A DNA stretch of 6,657 nucleotides from Alphaproteobacteria bacterium. GTDB taxonomy: Bacteria > Pseudomonadota > Alphaproteobacteria > ATCC43930 > CGMCC-115725. Every line of letters starts with the position of its first letter. Position 1 is the stretch's first letter. The position numbers and the translations under genes are program-made. The stretch lies in contig JAFAWI010000677.1 of NCBI GenBank assembly GCA_019241915.1, forward strand, positions 1 to 6,657, in the 5' to 3' direction. Positions 1-5,690 of this stretch are shown one piece after another. Under the pieces are notes generated by a model. That model was not told where the DNA came from, made no database searches, and saw nothing but the letters and a program-made list of their open reading frames with translations.

Positions 1-137
1 AGGCGCTGAAGGATTCCGACAAGCGCGACATGGAATTGTGCAAGCGCGTCGTTGCCGAGTGCTTCGCCAGTGAGGACTACACCGAAGGCCGCACCGCCTT
101 TATGGAAAAGCGCCGGCCGGTGTTCAAGGGACGGTAA
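1..137 (+). CDS. Enoyl-CoA hydratase-like protein, C-terminal fragment
   Basis: This is the 3' end of a gene that begins outside the window. The reading frame uses codons starting at position 3 and ends with TAA at 135-137, giving 44 residues. The tail contains FASEDYTEGRTAFMEKRRPVF, here split as FASEDYTEG and AFMEKRRPVF. This matches the usual C-terminus of crotonase-fold enoyl-CoA hydratases, in which an F-x-S/T-x-D-x-x-E-G-x-x-A-F-x-E-K-R-x-P-x-F pattern closes the protein. Such enzymes hydrate 2-trans-enoyl-CoA in fatty-acid or aromatic-acid beta-oxidation in the cytoplasm. The catalytic glutamates and oxyanion-hole glycines lie upstream and cannot be checked, so another crotonase such as an isomerase is possible. 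It is co-oriented with the deacetylase-like gene 109 bp downstream. Confidence 0.8.
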   Translation, partial: ALKDSDKRDMELCKRVVAECFASEDYTEGRTAFMEKRRPVFKGR

Positions 138-151
138 CCCGCAACCACCGA

Positions 152-226
152 CCCTCACCACGCGCTGGCCGCCCTCTCCCGAATTGCGGAAGAGGCGGCT
201 CCGGCCAAGGCCCGCAGGGGTGAGGG
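152..226. repeat. Nested imperfect palindrome between the hydratase and deacetylase genes
   Basis: Outer arms CCCTCACC (152-159) and GGTGAGGG (219-226) are perfect 8-bp inverted repeats. Inside them a second stem forms from 169-181 and 187-198: CCGCC pairs with GGCGG, one C is bulged, TCT pairs with AGA, one C/A mismatch follows, then CCG pairs with CGG around a five-base AATTG loop. The sequence style (CCTCACC, GCCCTCTCCCG, then GGTGAGGG) resembles small dispersed intergenic palindromes seen in Bradyrhizobium-type genomes. That family match is from memory and not tested here. There is no T-tract after it, so a simple intrinsic terminator is unlikely. It lies 15 bp after the hydratase stop and 20 bp before the deacetylase start. 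Confidence 0.6.
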
Positions 227-233
227 CATTGCC

Positions 234-238
234 GAGGA
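234..238 (+). promoter_or_regulatory. Ribosome binding site for the deacetylase-like gene
   Basis: GAGGA lies 8 nt upstream of the ATG at 247. This decides the start: the frame is open further upstream to an ATG at 52, but that ATG lies inside the preceding hydratase gene and the extra residues are low-complexity Pro/Arg-rich sequence without family character. Confidence 0.65.
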
Positions 239-246
239 TCGTCATC

Positions 247-1140
247 ATGAAGCTTCCGCGTCACGGCCGCTACGACTATGTGCCGATCCACAAACGGCCT
301 ACCTACGACTGGCCCGAGGGCAAGCGGCTCGCGGTCTTTTTCTGCAACAACATCGAGTTCTTTGCGTTTCGCGCCGGGCTCGGCAGCGATTCGACCGGCG
401 CGCCGTCGGATCAGAACCAGCGCAACTACGCCTGGCGCGACTATGGCAACCGGGTCGGGCTTTGGTACTATTTCGACCTGCTCGACGAGTTCGGCCTGCC
501 CGGCGCGCATAATGTCAATTCTGCGGTGCTGGAGGAATGCCCGGCGATCGTCGAGCGCATGAACGCGCGCGGCGACGAGTACGTGGGTCATGGCCGGACC
601 AATTCCGAGCGCCAGGACGTGCTGTGGGAAGAGGACGAGGCGCGCCTCATCGCCGAATGCACCGAGGTCGTGACCAGGCTTTCGGGCAGGCCGCCGACCG
701 GCTGGCTCGGCCCGTATCTGGCGCAGACCGGGGTGACGCTCGACCTGCTCAAGGAAGCCGGCTACCGCTATGTCATGGATTGGGCGCTCGACGACCAGCC
801 GATCTGGATGACGACGCGCGCGGGCCCGATCCTTTCGGTGCCGTACCCGATCGAACTCAACGACTCGCCGAGCATCGTCTTCCGCCGCCATACCGGGCGG
901 CAGTTCGAGGAAATGCTGATCGACCAGTTCGATGAAATGCTCGAACAGTCGCGCAAATACCCGCTGGTCTATTCGGTGGCCTTGCACCCGTTTATCGTCG
1001 GCCAGCCCTTCCGGCTGCGTGCCCTGCGCCGCGCGATCCGCCACATCATGGAGCACAGCGACGCGCTGTGGATCACCACGCCAGGCGAAATCGCCCGCTA
1101 CTGCGAAGGGCTGCCCAAGGGCATCGTGCCGGGCTCATAG
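247..1140 (+). CDS. Polysaccharide deacetylase family protein (PuuE/NodB-like fold)
   Basis: The gene encodes 297 aa, the typical size for this family. The overall pattern matches the PuuE-like branch of the carbohydrate esterase 4 / polysaccharide deacetylase superfamily: a beta strand LAVFFCNNIEFF (28-39), YGNRVGLWYYFDLLDEFGLP (66-85), GHGRTNS (114-120), GRPPTGWLGP (147-156), DLLKEAGYRY (166-175) and SVALHPFIVGQPFRL (243-257). The last motif corresponds to the ALH/GLH-x-x-x-x-G-x-P-x-R-L motif of PuuE-type allantoinases. Residues of interest are H115 and H247. The canonical Asp of motif 1 (a DD pair in NodB) is replaced by NN at 34-35, and the second His of the H-x-x-x-H motif is absent. 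It could therefore be metal-independent, like PuuE, or act on a small amide or imide rather than a glycan. No signal peptide is visible, so it is probably cytoplasmic. The substrate is unknown. It could be co-transcribed with the upstream hydratase, but the 109-bp palindrome-containing gap makes this uncertain. Confidence 0.85.
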   Translation: MKLPRHGRYDYVPIHKRPTYDWPEGKRLAVFFCNNIEFFAFRAGLGSDSTGAPSDQNQRNYAWRDYGNRVGLWYYFDLLDEFGLPGAHNVNSAVLEECPAIVERMNARGDEYVGHGRTNSERQDVLWEEDEARLIAECTEVVTRLSGRPPTGWLGPYLAQTGVTLDLLKEAGYRYVMDWALDDQPIWMTTRAGPILSVPYPIELNDSPSIVFRRHTGRQFEEMLIDQFDEMLEQSRKYPLVYSVALHPFIVGQPFRLRALRRAIRHIMEHSDALWITTPGEIARYCEGLPKGIVPGS

Positions 1141-1155
1141 AGAGTCACTTCGCAG

Positions 1156-1169
1156 GGCGCGAGAGCGCC
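1156..1169. other. Small hairpin with GAGA tetraloop after the deacetylase stop
   Basis: GGCGC (1156-1160) and GCGCC (1165-1169) form a perfect 5-bp stem closing a GAGA loop, which belongs to the stable GNRA class in RNA. It starts 16 nt after the TAG of the deacetylase-like gene. No U-rich run follows, so it is at best a weak or Rho-assisted 3'-end structure. Chance occurrence in GC-rich DNA is quite possible. Confidence 0.35.
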
Positions 1170-1193
1170 GGTGACACGGCGAAGCCGCGTTGA

Positions 1194-1282
1194 AATAGAC
1201 ACAGAGGCAGTGAGGCAGTGAGGCAGTGAGATTGCCACCGCTCGGCCTCTCTCTGTCTCACTGCCTCCGTGTTTGTCCTATT
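1194..1282. repeat. Inverted repeat with a triplicated 8-bp unit in its left arm; possible bidirectional terminator or palindromic element
   Basis: The left arm ACACAGAGGCAGTGAG (1199-1214) is complementary to CTCACTGCCTCCGTGT (1257-1272) at 15 of 16 positions. The similarity extends outward as AATAG-AC (1194-1200) against GTCCTATT (1275-1282), with a small gap. The left arm is built from three direct copies of GAGGCAGT (1204-1211, 1212-1219, 1220-1227) followed by GAG, so the right arm can pair in more than one register. The apex (about 1231-1256) contains a pyrimidine run, CCTCTCTCTGTCTC. It lies between two convergent genes, where a bidirectional transcription terminator would be expected, but no clear T-tract is present. 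It may instead be a dispersed palindromic repeat. Confidence 0.7.
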
Positions 1283-1313
1283 GGCCTTCGCGCCGTGCTG
1301 GCACCTGGTTCTG

Positions 1314-1931
1314 CTAACGTCGCGCCGGGAGCCAGTTGTTGCGGCGGGCGATCTCGCCGACAACGCGGGCGACTTCGGCGCCGACTTTGGCGGCGTCGGC
1401 ATCGACCCCGGTTTCCCGCCGGGTTGTCCCGGCGGCCGCCGGCGCCGCAGGAGCGGTGCGGGAATCGACGACAAAGCTCTGCACCGGCTGAATGACGCCG
1501 CTCGGCTGTTCTGCCTTGATGTCGACGCGCGCGATCACCGCGCTGTGCTCGTCGCCGACGCGCCGGCGCTGGCCCTCGTCGACCGCGCGGAATGTGCCGC
1601 TGACGACCAGCGCTCGGTGGCCGGCGACCGCAGCCGGGTTCTGCTCGGTCGTGCTGACCGCATCGTAGCCTTGCGCGCGCAGGCGCTCGGTGAGTGTATC
1701 GGTGACGAGGAATCCGACTGCCCGGCCGATCGAGGCGGCGCGCCTTTGCTCTGGCACCCCCGGCTCGCCGCGATAAAGCGAGAAGCCAAAGCTGGGGTCG
1801 AGATGCACCGCACCCTCGGGCACGGTGAAGTCGCTGACGACGATGAAGTCCGACGGCGGCCCCGGCGGTGCGGCTGCCGTGCAGGCGGTGAGGCTCGCGA
1901 GCAGGGCCAGCGTCATGCGCGCGGGCCGCAT
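1314..1931 (-). CDS. Putative DUF4410-like lipoprotein
   Basis: The gene encodes 205 aa. Starting at the ATG at 1931 gives a short basic n-region (MRPAR), a hydrophobic stretch (MTLALLASL) and a lipobox L14-T15-A16-C17, so the mature protein should be lipidated at C17 and anchored in the membrane facing the periplasm. The mature part begins with a short Ala/Pro linker. It is followed by FIVVSDFTVPEGAVHLDPSF (29-48), a central RAASIGRAVGFLVTDTLTERL segment (64-84) and ALVVSGTFRAVDEGQRRRVG (97-116), which resemble the DUF4410 family of unknown function. The C-terminal helix (VGAEVARVVGEIARR, 183-197) follows an Ala-rich linker. The frame stays open upstream to 2114, but that part overlaps the end of the serine hydrolase gene and is Arg-rich shadow, so it is excluded. 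No strong ribosome site is visible before 1931 or before the alternative ATG at 1916, which would shorten the signal peptide. It is last in the minus-strand gene row, 56 bp after the hydrolase. The DUF name is from memory of the motif pattern. Confidence 0.75.
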   Translation of the reverse strand: MRPARMTLALLASLTACTAAAPPGPPSDFIVVSDFTVPEGAVHLDPSFGFSLYRGEPGVPEQRRAASIGRAVGFLVTDTLTERLRAQGYDAVSTTEQNPAAVAGHRALVVSGTFRAVDEGQRRRVGDEHSAVIARVDIKAEQPSGVIQPVQSFVVDSRTAPAAPAAAGTTRRETGVDADAAKVGAEVARVVGEIARRNNWLPARR

Positions 1932-1987
1932 CGGAATACCCGATCTACGCAACGAACGAAGCAGCACCCTCAGGCCCGACACCCGCC

Positions 1988-3148
1988 TCACGCACCGATC
2001 AGCTGGTAGACGCCGCGCTCGAACGCGCCATAGAGGGCGACGGTCTTGTGGTCCGCGAACGGCAGGATCTGGGTCATGACGACCCCGGCAACGCCGCGCT
2101 TGGGATCGAGCCAATAATAGGTGTTGAAAATCCCGGCCCAGGTGACGCTGCCGGCACCGCGCCCATTGGGTCCCGGTTCTGGCGTCAGCATATAGGCGAG
2201 GCCCCAGCGCACCGGCTGACCGGGAAAGAAATCGACATCGTTTGTGAGCGGTGGATTGTTGGTCTTCAGCACGCCCGCCGGCAGCTCGCCGATATGGTTT
2301 TCGCCCATCAGCGCGACGGTCTCGGGTTTCAGGACGCGCACGCCGTTCCGGCTGCCGCCGTGCAGCAGCGCTTCGAGGAAGATCAGGTAGTCGCCTGCCG
2401 TCGAGTAGAGCCCGCCGCCGCCGGCGAGGAATTCGCGCTCGGTTGGCGTCTCGAACGGCTGCGGAGTCAGCGATCCGTCAGCTTCGCGCTGGTGCACGGT
2501 GGCTTGGCGCGCGCGCTGCTCGGGGGACACCGCGAAGCCGGTATTCGTCATGCCGAGCACACCGGTGATGTGCTCCTCGAGGTACGCGTCAAGCGTTTGC
2601 CCGCTGATCTCTTCGACCAGCCGGCCGACCCAATCGATGTTGATGCCGTATTCCCACCGCTCGCCCGGATCGAACATCAGCGGCATGCGCAGCGCCGCGC
2701 GCTTGCCGCTAGCCATCTGCGGCATGCCGAGCGCCGCGACGCAGCGTTCGAGGTCGGGGTTCCACTGCTCGTAGCAAAACCCGGCCGTGTGGGTCATCAG
2801 GTGCTTTAAGGTGATCGGCCCATTGGCGGGGCGAAGCTGCGGTTTGCCGGCGGCGTCGAAGCCTGTGAGCACAAGCGGCCGCGACAGCGCCCCGTCGATA
2901 TCGGGTAACGGCACGTCGAGCGAAAGTTTGCCCTGCTCGACAAGCTGCATCGCCGCGACGCAGGTGATCGCCTTGGTCATCGAGGCGATGCGGAACACCG
3001 TGTCGAGGCTCATCGGCGCGTCATCGGCGAGCGAGCGCAGGCCGAATGCGCCCTGATAGATCGGCCCGCCCGCGGTGGTCGCCGCCGCAACGATACCCGG
3101 AACGTCACCCTTGGTGACCGCCTGTTCGAGAATGCTGTCGATACTCAT
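1988..3148 (-). CDS. Serine hydrolase, class C beta-lactamase / family VIII esterase type
   Basis: The gene encodes 386 aa, the normal length for this family. The nucleophile motif S-x-x-K is visible as S56-M-T-K59 in the context FRIASMTKAITCVAA. The second element is Y167 in GERWEYGINIDWVG, the position of the Y-x-N/Y-x-x general-base Tyr. The third, equivalent to the KTG box, appears as W337-A-G in SVTWAGIFNTYYWLDP. The family signatures LKHLMTHTAGF (114-124) and FLAGGGGLYSTAGDYLIFLEALL (240-262) are clear. Enzymes of this kind (EstB-like carboxylesterases, D-aminopeptidase relatives) hydrolyse short-chain esters, sometimes beta-lactams or D-amino-acid peptides, by an acyl-serine mechanism. 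No signal peptide is seen, which favours a cytoplasmic esterase over a periplasmic beta-lactamase. The ribosome site GGGAG sits 5 nt before the ATG. The substrate cannot be predicted. It lies 75 bp after the aminotransferase gene. Confidence 0.92.
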   Translation of the reverse strand: MSIDSILEQAVTKGDVPGIVAAATTAGGPIYQGAFGLRSLADDAPMSLDTVFRIASMTKAITCVAAMQLVEQGKLSLDVPLPDIDGALSRPLVLTGFDAAGKPQLRPANGPITLKHLMTHTAGFCYEQWNPDLERCVAALGMPQMASGKRAALRMPLMFDPGERWEYGINIDWVGRLVEEISGQTLDAYLEEHITGVLGMTNTGFAVSPEQRARQATVHQREADGSLTPQPFETPTEREFLAGGGGLYSTAGDYLIFLEALLHGGSRNGVRVLKPETVALMGENHIGELPAGVLKTNNPPLTNDVDFFPGQPVRWGLAYMLTPEPGPNGRGAGSVTWAGIFNTYYWLDPKRGVAGVVMTQILPFADHKTVALYGAFERGVYQLIGA

Positions 3149-3153
3149 GGTCG

Positions 3154-3158
3154 CTCCC
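3154..3158 (-). promoter_or_regulatory. Ribosome binding site for the serine hydrolase gene
   Basis: Read on the minus strand, GGGAG precedes the ATG at 3148 with a 5-nt spacer. It supports this start codon. Confidence 0.65.
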
Positions 3159-3179
3159 GGCGGCTCAAGCGCCCAATCC

Positions 3180-3199
3180 CTCCCGCAAGCAAGCGGGAG
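3180..3199. repeat. Short perfect hairpin between the aminotransferase and hydrolase genes
   Basis: CTCCCGC (3180-3186) and GCGGGAG (3193-3199) form a perfect 7-bp stem with loop AAGCAA. It lies 24 bp past the stop of the aminotransferase gene in the direction of transcription and about 20 bp before the hydrolase ribosome site. No T-run follows on the minus strand, so it is not a classical intrinsic terminator. It may attenuate or stabilise the transcript, or be a remnant of the CCCTCTCCCGC-type dispersed palindrome also suggested by the structure at 152-226. Confidence 0.6.
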
Positions 3200-3223
3200 A
3201 GGAAAACTCTACGGGCCGACGAC

Positions 3224-4447
3224 TCACGACCGGCGCACGTTGCCGCTTCGCGCCGGAATGCCGGTCTGCTCGTAGCAGACCTTGGCAAGCGCGGCGACGC
3301 CATCGCGGATTTCCTGCTGCGAGGTCAGTGCGAAGCAGAGCCGCAGACGCGACTTCGAGTCGGCGCCCTCGACCGCCCATTCGGGGCCGGGGTTGAGCGC
3401 GATCCCGGCATCGGCGGCCGGTTTCACCAGCCTCATGATGTCGACCTCGTCGGGCAGCTTCATCCACAGGAAGATGCCGCCCTTTGGCGTCCACGGCTCG
3501 ACCGCGGTGCCGAACTCGCGCTCGATCGCCTCGACCATCGTGTCGAGCTTGCCCTTCAACGTCTCGGACAGCTCATCGACGTGATCGCCGAAATTCTGCG
3601 AAAAGTATTCGGCGACGACCATCTGTTCGAGCGCCCCGCTGCCGCTGTCGGAGCGCGCCGCGATCATCCGGCTCATCAGCCCCCAATCGGCGATGCAGTA
3701 GCCGAGCCGCAGCGCCGGCGCCAAGGTCTTTGAGAACGAGCCGATGTGAACGACATGGGCGCCGCCGTCGAGCGAGTAGATCGCCGGCGGCGCCTTGGTG
3801 CCGCCCCAGATCAGGTCGGCATAGCACTCGTCCTCAAAGATCAGCGTGCCGTATTTCTTGGCGACCTCCAGCAGCTGACGACGGCGTTCTAGCGGCATGA
3901 TGCTGCCGGTCGGGTTCTGGATGGTGGGGATCGTGTAGACGTATTTCGGGGTGACGCCTTTGGCCTTGAGATCGGCGAGGATGTTGTCGAGCGCGTCGAT
4001 CTTGAGCCCGTCCTCGTCGAGCGGCGCGCCGACGATCTTCTGCCCCTCGCGTTTCAGCTTGTTGATCGCGCCGCCATACGAGAATTCCTCGAGGATCACG
4101 GTGTCGCCGGGTTCGAGCATCACCGCGTTGATCAGATCGATGCCTTGGCCCGAGCCGGCGGTGATCAGGATGTCGTCGGTCGAGCAGTCGATGCCGCGGA
4201 TCTTGGCCTTGGTCTTGACGAACTCCCTGAGGCCGAGATGCCCCTGAGAGCCTTGCGCCGCCGTGTACATCGCGAGCTTTGCGCCTTCCTTGCGCAGCGC
4301 AGCCGCCGTCGCCTCGATCAGCCCTTCGACCGGGATCAGGGTCGGGTCGTTGTGGCCGCCGATGAAGTTGTATTTCGGGTAACCGGCAAACCGCACCGCC
4401 GGCGCCGGCACGTCCTTGGCGAACAGGTTCTCGTAGGCGAAGGTCAT
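3224..4447 (-). CDS. PLP-dependent aminotransferase, class I/II (fold type I, 2-aminoadipate aminotransferase-like)
   Basis: The gene encodes 407 aa, a normal length. It transfers an amino group between an amino acid and a 2-oxo acid in the cytoplasm using pyridoxal phosphate. The visible fold-type-I hallmarks are YTAAQGSQGHLGLREFV (61-77, the usual Y-x-x-x-x-G-x-x-x-L-R segment), ITAGSGQGIDLI (95-106, phosphate-cup Gly/Ser-rich turn), P174 and the N178-P-T motif (ring contact), the D206-E-C-Y209 stretch (Asp binding the pyridine nitrogen, Tyr the ring oxygen), the Schiff-base lysine K240 in SFSKTLAPALRLGY with R247, and the carboxylate-binding Arg in SRLRLCFA (R369). The overall pattern resembles LysN/2-aminoadipate and MocR-type aminotransferase domains without a DNA-binding domain. 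The substrate is not deducible. A near-perfect ribosome site at 4455-4461 fixes the start at 4447. The frame continues upstream to 4654, but that part overlaps rmlB. It is 25 bp downstream of rmlB on the same strand, so co-transcription is likely. Confidence 0.93.
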   Translation of the reverse strand: MTFAYENLFAKDVPAPAVRFAGYPKYNFIGGHNDPTLIPVEGLIEATAAALRKEGAKLAMYTAAQGSQGHLGLREFVKTKAKIRGIDCSTDDILITAGSGQGIDLINAVMLEPGDTVILEEFSYGGAINKLKREGQKIVGAPLDEDGLKIDALDNILADLKAKGVTPKYVYTIPTIQNPTGSIMPLERRRQLLEVAKKYGTLIFEDECYADLIWGGTKAPPAIYSLDGGAHVVHIGSFSKTLAPALRLGYCIADWGLMSRMIAARSDSGSGALEQMVVAEYFSQNFGDHVDELSETLKGKLDTMVEAIEREFGTAVEPWTPKGGIFLWMKLPDEVDIMRLVKPAADAGIALNPGPEWAVEGADSKSRLRLCFALTSQQEIRDGVAALAKVCYEQTGIPARSGNVRRS

Positions 4448-4454
4448 CGTCTCG

Positions 4455-4461
4455 TCCCTCC
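4455..4461 (-). promoter_or_regulatory. Strong ribosome binding site for the aminotransferase gene
   Basis: On the minus strand GGAGGGA precedes the ATG at 4447 with a 7-nt spacer. It lies in the 25-bp gap after the rmlB stop. This selects the 407-aa start and rules out the longer upstream extension of the same frame into rmlB. Confidence 0.8.
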
Positions 4462-4472
4462 AGTCATCTGTT

Positions 4473-5543
4473 TCAGCGAGCGGCCGCGGCGGGAGCCGTG
4501 CCGAGCCGCGCCCCTTGGTAGCGGCCGTGCCAGATCGGTTCCCACCACCAGCGATTGTCGAGATACCAGCGCACCGTCTTGCGCAGGCCGCTGTCGAAAT
4601 TCTCGCGCGGCTCCCAACCGAGCTCGCGGCGCAGCTTCCGGCCGTCGATCGCATACCGGCGGTCGTGAGCGGGCCGGTCGGCGACGAACGCGATCAGGTT
4701 ATCGTGCGGCCGGTGCGGCGAGTTGGACAGCATCTCGTCGAGCAATGCGCAAATCTGGCGGACGACGACGAGGTTGGTGCGCTCGCCGTCGCAGCCGACA
4801 TTATAGCTGGCGCCGGGCCTGCCGTTGCTGAGGATTGCATGCAGGGCGCGGGCGTGGTCGTCGACGTAGAGCCAGTCGCGGACGTTGTCGCCCTTGCCGT
4901 AGACCGGGATCTCCTCGCCGTGCAGCGCCTTGAGGATGGTGAGCGGGATCAACTTTTCCGGGAAATGGAACGGCCCGTAATTGTTCGAACAATTGCTGAC
5001 CAGCACGGGCAGACCGAACGTCTCGTGCCACGCACGCACCAAGTGGTCAGAGGCGGCTTTCGACGCGGCGTAGGGCGAGTTCGGCTTGTAGCGGCTGGTC
5101 TCGGTGAACTTGCCGCGGGCGCCGAGCGCGCCGAACACCTCATCGGTCGAGACGTGATGGAAGCGGAATGCCTTGGCGCGCGCGGGCGGCAGCTTTTCCC
5201 AATAATCGCGCGCTGCGGTCAGCATCGCAAAGGTGCCGTCGATATTGGTCCTGATGAAGTCGTCCGGGCCGTCGATCGACCGGTCGACATGCGACTCGGC
5301 GGCAAGGTGCAGCATGGCGTCCGGCATAAAATCCGCCATCAGGGTCGCCACCCTCTCGCGATCGCAGACATCGGCGCGGTGAAAACGGTAGCCGGGGTGG
5401 TTCTCGATCGCGCGCAGCGAGGCGAGGTTGGCGGCATAGGTCAGCTTGTCGACGTTGAGCACCGCGGCGCCGAGTTCTGCGACAAACAGCCGGCACACCG
5501 CCGACCCGATAAAACCGGCGCCTCCCGTGACCAGAACCTTCAT
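4473..5543 (-). CDS. rmlB: dTDP-glucose 4,6-dehydratase RmlB
   Basis: The gene encodes 356 aa, the usual RmlB size. It converts dTDP-D-glucose to dTDP-4-keto-6-deoxy-D-glucose, the second step toward dTDP-L-rhamnose and other deoxysugars, in the cytoplasm with tightly bound NAD+. The N-terminal Rossmann motif is G7-G-A-G-F-I-G13. NVDKLTYAANLASL (30-43) is highly typical of RmlB. HLAAESHVDRSIDGP (79-93) follows, then the active-site STDEVFG with T133, D134 and E135, which perform the dehydration. The SDR pair is Y158-x-x-x-K162 in SPYAASKAASDHLV. NCSNNYGPFHFPEKLIP (184-200), GDNVRDWLYVDDH (218-230) and YNVG (247-250) are the substrate-binding blocks. The C-terminus ends in a short Ala-rich tail. 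No rmlA, rmlC or rmlD is present in the window, so it is an isolated or split-locus copy. The ribosome site is weak. It is first in the minus-strand gene row and divergent from the SDR gene. Confidence 0.96.
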   Translation of the reverse strand: MKVLVTGGAGFIGSAVCRLFVAELGAAVLNVDKLTYAANLASLRAIENHPGYRFHRADVCDRERVATLMADFMPDAMLHLAAESHVDRSIDGPDDFIRTNIDGTFAMLTAARDYWEKLPPARAKAFRFHHVSTDEVFGALGARGKFTETSRYKPNSPYAASKAASDHLVRAWHETFGLPVLVSNCSNNYGPFHFPEKLIPLTILKALHGEEIPVYGKGDNVRDWLYVDDHARALHAILSNGRPGASYNVGCDGERTNLVVVRQICALLDEMLSNSPHRPHDNLIAFVADRPAHDRRYAIDGRKLRRELGWEPRENFDSGLRKTVRWYLDNRWWWEPIWHGRYQGARLGTAPAAAAR

Positions 5544-5690
5544 TGGCCGCTGATACTCATTGCCACCGTCAAGTTAGGCGGACGCGGCCCGGCGAAGCAA
5601 CTGCTGCGCCGCGCGCCGGTGCCGGTACAACCGTCGCGCGATTTTGTTGGACAAGCGGAAAGCTCACTGGCGATCCTGGGCAAGACAGCC
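5544..5690. promoter_or_regulatory. Divergent intergenic region, expected to hold promoters for rmlB and the SDR gene
   Basis: This 147-bp gap separates the start codons of rmlB (minus) and the SDR gene (plus). A TTGACG (minus strand, 5567-5572) and a TTGGAC (plus strand, 5647-5652) resemble -35 boxes, but neither has a convincing -10 box at normal spacing, so no promoter is assigned precisely. The function is inferred from gene orientation only. Confidence 0.4.

Noticed and set aside
124..1056. Minus-strand open frame of 310 aa opposite the deacetylase-like gene.
   Set aside because: Its translation is rich in Arg, Asp and His without recognisable motifs, while the plus strand shows a clear conserved protein. 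It is an antisense shadow.
1141..1313. Possible small RNA gene or mobile-element remnant in the convergent gap.
   Set aside because: Apart from the two hairpins there is no promoter-like pair, no transposase trace and no target-site duplication that I can see.
1269..2009. Plus-strand open frame of 246 aa opposite the lipoprotein gene.
   Set aside because: The translation is low-complexity with many Arg, Asp and Ala and no domain. The minus strand gives a signal peptide, lipobox and family-like segments.
1932..2114. N-terminal extension of the lipoprotein frame overlapping the serine hydrolase end.
   Set aside because: It is Arg-rich, has no ribosome site support, and would bury the signal peptide and lipobox internally.
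2048..2809. Plus-strand open frame of 253 aa opposite the serine hydrolase.
   Set aside because: The minus-strand frame contains SxxK, the catalytic Tyr and full-length family similarity, so this is a shadow.
4448..4654. N-terminal extension of the aminotransferase frame into rmlB.
   Set aside because: The strong ribosome site at 4455-4461 and the start of family similarity both place the start at 4447.
4145..4831. Plus-strand open frame of 228 aa spanning the aminotransferase/rmlB junction on the opposite strand.
   Set aside because: It crosses two well-supported minus-strand genes, has no motif and turns strongly Arg-rich. It is a GC-driven shadow.
4515..5690. Very long plus-strand open frame running antisense through rmlB into the SDR gene, which could look like a 649-aa fusion.
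   Set aside because: The part before 5691 shows no family motifs and mirrors rmlB codons. High GC leaves antisense frames free of stops. SDR homology starts exactly at the ATG at 5691.
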